Below are positions 57,601 to 64,000 of a stretch of DNA of 64,000 nt, piece by piece. Source of the DNA: Trochalopteron elliotii (lineage: Eukaryota; Chordata; Aves; Passeriformes; Leiothrichidae); assembly GCA_024734555.1 (NCBI GenBank), contig JANPWX010000162.1, forward strand, positions 979,350 to 1,043,349, in the 5' to 3' direction. The position numbers and the translations under genes were made by a program. Within the stretch, counting starts at the first letter, position 1; every line of letters begins with the position of its first letter. A model generated the notes under the pieces. That model made no database searches. It was not told where the DNA came from and saw nothing but the letters and a program-made list of their open reading frames with translations.

Positions 57601-60563
57601 CAGAGCTCAGTTCTAAAATCAATGGAGCAAGATGTTTAAGCAAAGGATATTTAGCAGCTATCAAGGATTCTTACCAAGTCTGTCAAAGTACTTCTGAAAA
57701 GCCATATAACCCAGAAGTTTAAATTAGCATAGGAACTATGCAAATAGTTCCTATGAACAGAATAGCAAATCAACTTTTAGAAAATTAAAAAAAAAATCTT
57801 CCCAGTATGTATTTTCAGTTAGTATTATTTTAGTTAGTATTTATTTTACTTCAGATGTTCACCCCCACAATATTGATTCCAACTGAAGCACACACAAGGA
57901 AACCCTGATGGATACAACTGCCCACATGCACACTTGGCAAAGTGAGCACTTACAATTCCATTTGAAAATCCCAGTCTTACACCTTAAGAACAAGCTGCAG
58001 ATCAAATGATTTCTCCCCCAAGGTATGGTTTATATCCATCTAACACAGGAGCATTAAGAAGTGCCACTAACCTCAGACACATTGTTATTGGGAAGTGCAT
58101 TATAGGTATGTCCCTTCTCATGACCTTTCATGTGACTCTTGAGACTGTACTGGGTACTGAAAGTCTTCTCACAACCATTGCTGGGACAGAAGAAGGGTTT
58201 CTCCCCTAGAGGCAGCACAAAACACATTTAACAGACTTTAAAAACATCCTATCAGACACTTCTAAAGCACCTGGGAGAGCAGTGTTTCATACAAACAAGA
58301 TGTTTAATGCCCCTTCACACGTTCAGTATTGATGGGAGTCCTGCAGGTGAATGCTTCCATTTCACCATGGGAACTGACACACAACCCAATATTGAATTGT
58401 TATGCATCATTCCTGATACAGTTGTGAAAACACTTGCATTGAATTCAAGACCTGTCAAGCACAAATATAACTGCATAAATGGAAAATTTGGACTGGTCCT
58501 GATGCAGGTGCAAGAGTTTGCACTTGGCCTTTTTAAACTCCTGAGGTTCACATGGGCACACCCCTCCAGCCTGCCAAGGTCTCTCTGGATGCCATCCCCT
58601 CCCTCACACGTGTCACCTGAGCCACTCAGCTCAGTGTCACTCCCATATTATATGGAACTATAAATTCATATTAGGATTCTGAGAGTCAGTATAAACTGAA
58701 TAAGCTCAATTAAAGAAAATAATAAAAAAATAACATAAAACTTACCAGTATGTGTTCTAACATGTGTTTTGAGGTGGTGGCTTGCAGCAAAAGCCTTCCC
58801 ACAGCCATCATGCTCACACCTGAATGAGGCATCACAGGAGAGTCAGATTCAGTCCCGTCCAATGCATTAGCCACAACCTTAAATCATGCTTTGCAATAGT
58901 CCCAGGACTCTAAAAAGCAGGCCCAAAGCTAAGCTAAGCTCTGTTAGCAACCAGGTATCTCCCAGCAGCTGCTGTGCCTGCTACAGACATCACAGCAGGG
59001 CTCTGAGTAGGACTTTAAAACCCAAGCACAAAGGCAGTATTTGGGGGGATTCCTTCATGGAACACACATTGCATCCCAGCAGAGAGCAGCAATGTGTTTT
59101 AAAAGATGCTCATCATGGCATAGGTTTATGTTTAAAAAACGACCTTAACTATTTCCTGTCTTTTAGGACAATCACTGCACCCACTGTTAAAGGCAGCTGT
59201 GGGAGCTGGAGAACAAACATGCTCCAATGCCAGCCAGCCACCTTCACTTATTTCTCAGAACACCATTCCATTCAGAGCTGCATTCTGGCACAGGTGCCTC
59301 ATTACCTGAGCCACAGAAGCCAGAACTGCCAGGTAAGCCACAGAACTCACCGAAATGGCTTTTCTCCTGTGTGTGTTCTAATGTGCTTCCTCAGGTCACT
59401 GTGCGTTGTGAAGTATTTGCTGCAGCCTTCTGATTCACAGTTGAATGTTTTCCCTGTGTGAAGCCTTTGATGTGCTTTCAACCTAAAAAACATGTCAAAA
59501 AAAATCCCTCTTAGGACTGGTAGGATAAGACAGCCCTGGCCTGAGGCAAGCAAGCCATTCTTTCAAATGTGCAGGACAGCACCAAAGGCTTAACACATCC
59601 TGAGAAGAAGGTAATGAGCTCATGGAAGTGACTGCTATCAGTTCCAAAGCCCTCCAACAAGTCTGAGTGACCCTGTGTTCATGCACCACCTTCAATGCTG
59701 GTGGAATATAAAGAAGTCACCACAGTTCTGCCATCCTACCCTTTGGACAGCATTGCCACACTCGAGGGGTTTATATTCATACCTGTACGTGGAAGAAGCA
59801 AAAGCATTGTATTCAAACAGAAACTAGATGCAACTTGCAGAGCAGCAACAGCCATACCTACAAGAAAACTTGCCAGAGCCTTCCCACCTCTAGTACTGAA
59901 CACCTTCTCACCTGTACAGGGTTCAATGCCCCCTCACCTGTACAGGGCTGGACACCTCTCACCTGTACAGTGTTGAAAACTTTCTCACCTGTACAATGTG
60001 GAACTCCCTCTCACCTGTACAGTGTTGAACTCCCTCTCACCTGTACAGTGTGGAACTCCCTCTCACCTGTACAGTGTGGAACACCCTCTCACCTGTACAA
60101 TGTGCTGAACACTTTCTCACCTGTACGGTGTTGAACTCCCTCTCACCTGTACAGTGTGTTGAACACCTCACCTGTAGTGTTGAACACCCTCTCACCTGTA
60201 CAGTGTTGAACACTCTCTCACCTGTACAGTGTTGAACACTCTCTCACCTGTACAGTGTGTTGAACACCCCCTCACTTGTACAGTTGAACACTCTCTCACC
60301 TGTACAGTGCTGAACACCCCTCACCTGTACAATGTGTTGAAGGCCTTCTCACAGCCCTGCACGTCGCACTCAAAGGGTTTCTCCTTGGTGTGCACCCTGA
60401 CGTGGATTTTGAGGCTGTAGGAGGTGAGGAAGGCCTTCCCACAGCCCTCCTGGTTGCAGACAAAGGTGTACTCTCCCCTGTGGGTTTTCTGGTGCGTGCG
60501 CAGGTTGCCGGCGGTGCTGTAGGTGCGGGGACAGCCCTCGAAGGTGCACTGGTAGCGCTTCAC
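54223..60563 (-). CDS. MTF1: MTF1, metal-regulatory transcription factor 1 (zinc fingers to C-terminus)
   Basis: Nine minus-strand exons: 60325-60563, 59351-59482, 58746-58819, 58072-58205, 57428-57505, 56684-56786, 55581-56140, 54717-54783 and 54223-54617. They give 1,782 nt (593 codons plus TGA) with all phases joining. MTF1 binds metal response elements and drives metallothionein and zinc-export genes when zinc rises. Six C2H2 fingers are complete. They are followed by an acidic/leucine-rich segment ([11 protein letters not shown], where the mammalian protein has its nuclear export signal), proline- and Ser/Thr-rich activation regions, and the C-terminal CQCQCAC cluster required for metal response. 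The N-terminal acidic exons (about 140 residues in human) lie past the right edge. The protein is intact as far as visible. Confidence 0.97.
54717..54783 (-). CDS. MTF1: MTF1 exon, short linker exon
   Basis: The exon is 67 nt. It encodes [22 protein letters not shown] plus one base. The acceptor is a long A/T tract ending TTTAAAG and the donor GTAAGCG. KVFFTTA matches the vertebrate MTF1 segment before the cysteine cluster. Confidence 0.92.
54784..55580 (-). other. MTF1 intron
   Basis: 797 bp, no feature recognised apart from the A run that precedes the next acceptor. Confidence 0.8.
55581..56140 (-). CDS. MTF1: MTF1 exon, large activation-domain exon
   Basis: The exon is 560 nt. It encodes [14 protein letters not shown], the leucine-rich [14 protein letters not shown], a long Ala/Pro/Ser-rich stretch, [24 protein letters not shown], then [18 protein letters not shown] and [20 protein letters not shown]. 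The Ala/Pro stretch between LGLPEP and FGNPA differs most from the mammalian sequence I recall. The acceptor is TTCTCTTCAG and the donor GTCAGTAC, which is unusual but still GT. Confidence 0.94.
56141..56683 (-). other. MTF1 intron
   Basis: 543 bp, no feature recognised. Confidence 0.8.
56684..56786 (-). CDS. MTF1: MTF1 exon, acidic region (first part)
   Basis: The exon is 103 nt. It encodes [20 protein letters not shown] and [14 protein letters not shown] plus one base. It is acidic and glutamine-bearing, as in other vertebrate MTF1. The acceptor is CTATTTGTCAG and the donor GTACCAG. Confidence 0.93.
56787..57427 (-). other. MTF1 intron
   Basis: 641 bp, no feature recognised. Confidence 0.8.
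57428..57505 (-). CDS. MTF1: MTF1 exon, post-finger serine-rich segment
   Basis: The exon is 78 nt, phase 0 to 0. It encodes [20 protein letters not shown] and RENSNP. The acceptor is CTTTTTCACAG and the donor GTGAGTT. Confidence 0.93.
57506..58071 (-). other. MTF1 intron
   Basis: 566 bp, AT-rich. A TTTTAGTTAGTAT-type short duplication lies near 57815-57845; nothing else. Confidence 0.8.
58072..58205 (-). CDS. MTF1: MTF1 exon, zinc finger 6
   Basis: The exon is 134 nt. It encodes linker EKPFF, finger 6 ([23 protein letters not shown]) and then [16 protein letters not shown]. The acceptor is CTGCCTCTAG and the donor GTTAGTGG. Confidence 0.95.
58206..58745 (-). other. MTF1 intron between finger 5 and finger 6 exons
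   Basis: 540 bp, no repeat or additional exon recognised. Confidence 0.8.
58746..58819 (-). CDS. MTF1: MTF1 exon, zinc finger 5
   Basis: The exon is 74 nt. It encodes [24 protein letters not shown] and one base of the linker glycine. The acceptor is CCTCATTCAG and the donor GTAAGTTT. Confidence 0.95.
58820..59350 (-). other. MTF1 intron between finger 4 and finger 5 exons
   Basis: 531 bp, nothing recognised. Confidence 0.8.
59351..59482 (-). CDS. MTF1: MTF1 exon, end of zinc finger 3 and finger 4
   Basis: The exon is 132 nt. It completes finger 3 (LKAHQRLH), adds linker TGKTF, then finger 4 ([23 protein letters not shown]) and linker TGEKPF. The acceptor is ATGTTTTTTAG and the donor GTGAGTTC. 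Confidence 0.96.
59483..60324 (-). other. MTF1 intron interrupting zinc finger 3
   Basis: 842 bp, more than half of it the junction-derived array at 59898-60324. The acceptor-side part (59483-59897) looks ordinary. Confidence 0.85.
59898..60345 (-). repeat. 26-bp tandem array built from the MTF1 exon/intron junction
   Basis: On the minus strand the unit is TTCAACACTGTACAG followed by GTGAGAGAGTG, repeated about 17 times including the real exon end at 60325-60345. The first half of each unit is the last 17 bases of the zinc finger 3 exon; the second half is the first bases of its intron. Most units keep CAG/GTGAG. One near 60170 has lost the CAG and one near 60278 reads CAAGTGAG. Unit length varies from 22 to 30 bp, mainly by GTGT/GT changes. 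All extra copies are intronic. Confidence 0.95.
60325..60563 (-). CDS. MTF1: MTF1 exon, zinc fingers 1, 2 and first part of 3
   Basis: The exon is 239 nt. It starts [20 protein letters not shown] and holds finger 1 (CTFEGC...HQKTH), finger 2 (CNQEGC...HVRVH) and finger 3 as far as [14 protein letters not shown] plus two bases of arginine. The acceptor is TTTGTCCTTCAG and the donor CAG/GTGAGG. The donor side of this exon is the founder unit of the repeat array at 59898-60345. Reading past the donor gives AGG TGA, an immediate stop. Confidence 0.96.
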
Positions 60564-63500
60564 CTGAAGGACAAAATGCTGCATTGCTTAATAATTCTTA
60601 AGAATTTCTGGAATCCAGATATGGATGGAGCCCTTTGATGCAGTCAGACATCAAAGACAACGCAACGGATTTTGACCCCAAAGCCCCCCCTAAAATATTT
60701 GCAGCTGCTTAATTCTCTGACAACATTTCTGCTGCGCTCTCTGAGGAAGGAGTGGCACGTGGGAAAGCAGCTGGCCTTGCAGAACAGGAATCTAACAAAA
60801 GGGGAAGAAGGAAAAAATATAATCCAAAGTTTTTCTAGCTAAAAATCTCATAAAACAGTTGGAAAGAATATTGAGGAGTCATCAAACCTTGCACTACCTG
60901 CACGTGTAGCACCTGCACTTCAGTTTGATGCTTCCTGCAGAGCTACTTATTTGTGGAGCAGGGAGAGAAAGGAAAATGCACTGTCACAATGCTCAAACCC
61001 ACTGCCCTGTGTGCTCAATTCCCATCAACACCTTGAGCAAAACAGTTTTTACATCTCCCACGGTCCAACCACCAGTCCATTCATCACTTTATCCCAAAAC
61101 AGCCTTCACTGAGCCTTGCTCTTTCCTTCTCTGGCTGCTGTAACAGTCAGTGCCTCGAGTGTAATGGATCACATCGGGTCACAAGGACACCCCAATAAAG
61201 GTGTCACAGATTTCTCAACAAGCCACTGAGATTCCCTAGGACAATTTCACATGGGACTAGATTTGGTACCTCCCCCACTTCTGCAAAAGGCACAAGGGAT
61301 TGTTTAGAAGCCTCCAGAGTGCAAGTGGTAACACCTAATGAAATCTCATCCTCTCTTGTGAAGCAGAAGGAATACACCCCCTGATCTACCAGAATAAAGT
61401 TATCCTCCACCATTAATTGCCAGACTGATGGCTTTCATTTGACTGTTATCAGAAACCTCAACACCTAAAGGTGACTGAGGAGCCCAAGAGAAAACTTGGC
61501 AAATCACACCAGCTATAAATCAGATTCTAGACAGTTCTCCACAATGAAAGAGAAATAGCTTCTTGGTTACTCCCAACCTGTTTTGTAGGGGACAAAACTG
61601 CCAGCAGGACCCCTTTAAGAAAATTCCACAAAGCTCAATGATCTTTTGTGTATCTCAATCCATGGTCTCTTGCTGCTCCCACAACAGGCTGCCATTCACC
61701 TTCACCTTGCCTCAATAAAACCTTCATGTTTGGAGAACATTAAACCCTCCTGTAAGACATCCAAGAGACCTTTACACAGGGCACAGAAATACCATAATGT
61801 GCTGGGTTTGGCTGTGATAGAGCTCATTTTCTTCACTTGTGTAGAGCATGGTCTGGATTTGTGCTCAACACAGGGCTGATGATACAGAGAAGGATTTTTT
61901 TAGTCCTTTCTCATTCTGCCCCACCAGCAAGGGGCTGGGGGTGCACAGGAGGTGGGGAGGGGACACAGCCAGGACAGCTGACCCTGACTGACCCAGGGAT
62001 ATCCCAGACTATGTACAGCAATAGAAAGCTGGGGAAGGAGGAGGAAGGGGAAACATCTTGTGTTCCCCAGTCTCTGTTAGGTGTGCTGGAGCCTGTTTCT
62101 CCTGGGCATGGCTGAGCTCCTGCCTGGAAGGAATTCATCCCTTCCTATTTTCAACTTGTCACTCAGCATTCTCAGAGATGGAAAGAGTAATTTCACTCTA
62201 AGCAATCTGCCCTTAATTTACAGTTCAAATCAGGCAGAAGTTACCACTAAAGAACTGCAGCATGGTTACAGTGCAGTCAGGAAATCTGGCTGTGCTGGGG
62301 CAGCCACAACATGGGAGCACAGAGCAGGAACACACCAACATCAGAAAACACATTTTATTACATGAGGAGGGTACATCATCCTCCCCCAGGACCACCAGAT
62401 CCAGGACAACTCCTCTATCAGTGCTGAAGTGAATATTCCCTGTGACAGCTCTAAGGCAGCTGGAAATTAACACTTTACAGATCATTCCCCATGATACACA
62501 AGGGATCTGACACAGGCAGGAACTACCTGAGAATCAAGAGAGGTTCTGTTAAGCTTTCTAGGTATTTACATTTAGGTCTGGAAGAAAAAGGAGAGTATTG
62601 ATTACAGATTAAGCTGTTTGGTTCCCAGCTGTCAGTGCCCCTGTGTGAGGGAAGGTGGCAGCAGCACCAGCAGTTTAATGGCCTGAACTCTGACAATGGC
62701 CTTGCAGCACTCCCCCTCCCTCAAAGGCCAAATCTTTATTTCACAAATCCTTCCCAGCACACCACAGGCAGCAGCAATATCACCACCACATCCTGAGCAA
62801 AACAAACCTTCCTGTGAAGCAGTACAGCATTTAATTCTCTTTTCACATTAGCACAGCAACACTTACACACACAAAACCAACAGAGGTTGATTTGAAAGCC
62901 TCACAGAGACAGCAGCAAGAGCTCCAGGCTGCCACAGCCCCCAAGCACAACAGAAATCAAACAAGGCAGCAGAGGCCAAGGCCTGGGCAGGCAGGACAGG
63001 GCCCAGGGACTTTGAGGACAAAGGCTGTGGCTTTTGGCCAGGGACAGGGAGCTGCTGCCTCTGCCAGGGGATGTGGAAGAGACGTGATCCAGCATTTACC
63101 TCAGAAATGGGAACTCGTTGTGCAACAGCCAACGGGGCTGGAGGAAGCACAGCCTCACACCCTGGTTCAAAGTCTACAGTAACTGCTCTGTTTGCCTTTA
63201 ACTCTTCCTGAGCTCACCACATTCCCCCTGAATGGCTACATTTTCTGTGTCATCTCTGAACAAAGAATAACTGGATCTGAAATATGAAACTGTAATCATG
63301 TTTGTTCTTACCAACACAATTACAGTGAGAGATATAACAGAATGTAAAAAAAGCCAAAGGTAACTAAAGTGCAAAAACCCCTTTTTAGCTTCATAAATGT
63401 CTAAGGCTGAGCTGAAAATCTAACACTTTAAAACAATTATCTCAAGTGTTAAAACTCTTGTCAACATTTTGGAAGTACCAAAGAACAGAGCTGGGGATTT

Positions 63501-64000
63501 TCAGAGATGACCCAGATGTTTGGGAGCTTTACAAGTTTCCTCTCCTCACCTCCAGACAACTCACCAGACCTCTGAAACAGCAGAAAGGCCTTGCACACGT
63601 GCTCAGTGCCACTGCTTTCACATGATGGTATCACTGCCCTCTGTTCTGGGAAATTAATTCCAGAGATGGAAAATAAATTCATATAAAGCATTTCACTAGG
63701 AAAATCCACATCTTACAAGCCTTCTCTAAAGCACGAGGGTGAAAAAATGAATTTAATTGCACATGCAGCCACCGACCCTGTTTAGCTCCCACCCCCTGCT
63801 CTGGGAGTTGCTCAGGGTCTCATAAAGAGGAGAGAAAGTGAAATCCTTCAGCAGCTCCAGGCTGCAGCAGTTGGTAACTTGAGTAAGTGACAGGAGACTC
63901 AAACAGCCTCACTGAGCACACCTCAGTCCAGAAGCTCCCAGCAGCAGAGCTGACTCCTCCAGCCCCATTTCCTGAGCCACAGGAAATGGTGACAGCTCTG
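60564..64000 (-). other. MTF1 intron upstream of the first zinc-finger exon (partial)
   Basis: This is 3.4 kb leading to the right edge. I looked for the N-terminal MTF1 exons (acidic leader and the segment ending before VKRYQC) and did not find them, so they lie beyond 64,000. A few open frames here have no recognisable family. Confidence 0.7.

Noticed and set aside
59898..60345. CRISPR-like direct repeat array
   Set aside because: Units are contiguous without unique spacers, the repeat is the exon-intron junction of MTF1, and the DNA is vertebrate.
59695..60420. Plus-strand frames of repeated Leu-Thr-Cys-Thr-Val over the MTF1 array
   Set aside because: They are the antisense of the junction-derived repeat; the plus strand has no initiation or gene context.
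61204..61413. Minus-strand 69-codon frame upstream of the first MTF1 finger exon, considered as an MTF1 N-terminal exon
   Set aside because: It does not resemble the MTF1 N-terminal region and lacks a donor in the phase needed to join VKRYQC.

Overview
The window is vertebrate, and almost certainly avian, nuclear DNA. It has long introns with GT/AG junctions, two GC-rich CpG islands that run into N gaps, a CR1 LINE 3' end, and many short LTRs, one of them followed by a tRNA-Trp type primer-binding site. Three protein-coding genes are recognisable, all on the minus strand. Their order (EPHA10, YRDC, MTF1) matches the human 1p34.3 neighbourhood.

Region 1 (1 to about 21.5 kb) holds the 5' half of EPHA10, an Eph-family receptor. 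Six consecutive exons are clear (conventional exons 2 to 7). They encode the ligand-binding domain, the cysteine-rich region and both fibronectin III domains. The transmembrane, kinase-like and SAM exons lie beyond the left edge. Exon 1 (signal peptide) is not visible and probably sits in or beside the 370-bp gap at 20,657-21,026. The introns carry minisatellites, LTRs, a CR1 fragment, and a partial tandem duplication of exon 5 that was later split by an LTR.

Region 2 (about 21.5 to 45.7 kb) is a 24-kb interval in which I find no credible coding exon. It contains solo-LTR-like elements, a 23-bp minisatellite, a CCAT-type simple repeat, a short GC-rich tandem repeat and a 144-bp tandem duplication. 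In human, MANEAL lies between EPHA10 and YRDC; I see no trace of it here.

Region 3 (45.8 to 48.5 kb) is YRDC, the threonylcarbamoyl-AMP synthase homologue that starts t6A tRNA modification. Exons 2 to 5 are complete. The 3' end of exon 1 is visible before a 365-bp gap in the CpG island.

Region 4 (about 48.9 to 64 kb) is MTF1, the metal-responsive transcription factor. Nine coding exons cover all six C2H2 zinc fingers, the central activation regions and the C-terminal cysteine cluster. A long AT-rich 3' UTR is inferred below the stop, and the N-terminal coding exons lie beyond the right edge. The most striking feature of the window is here. Directly after the exon that ends inside zinc finger 3, the exon-intron junction itself has been amplified into about 16 further tandem copies of about 26 bp, most carrying a consensus 5' splice site.

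The genes are functionally unrelated housekeeping, regulatory and receptor genes kept together by old synteny; nothing indicates an operon-like unit. All exon calls are manual translations and splice-site readings, with no database search.
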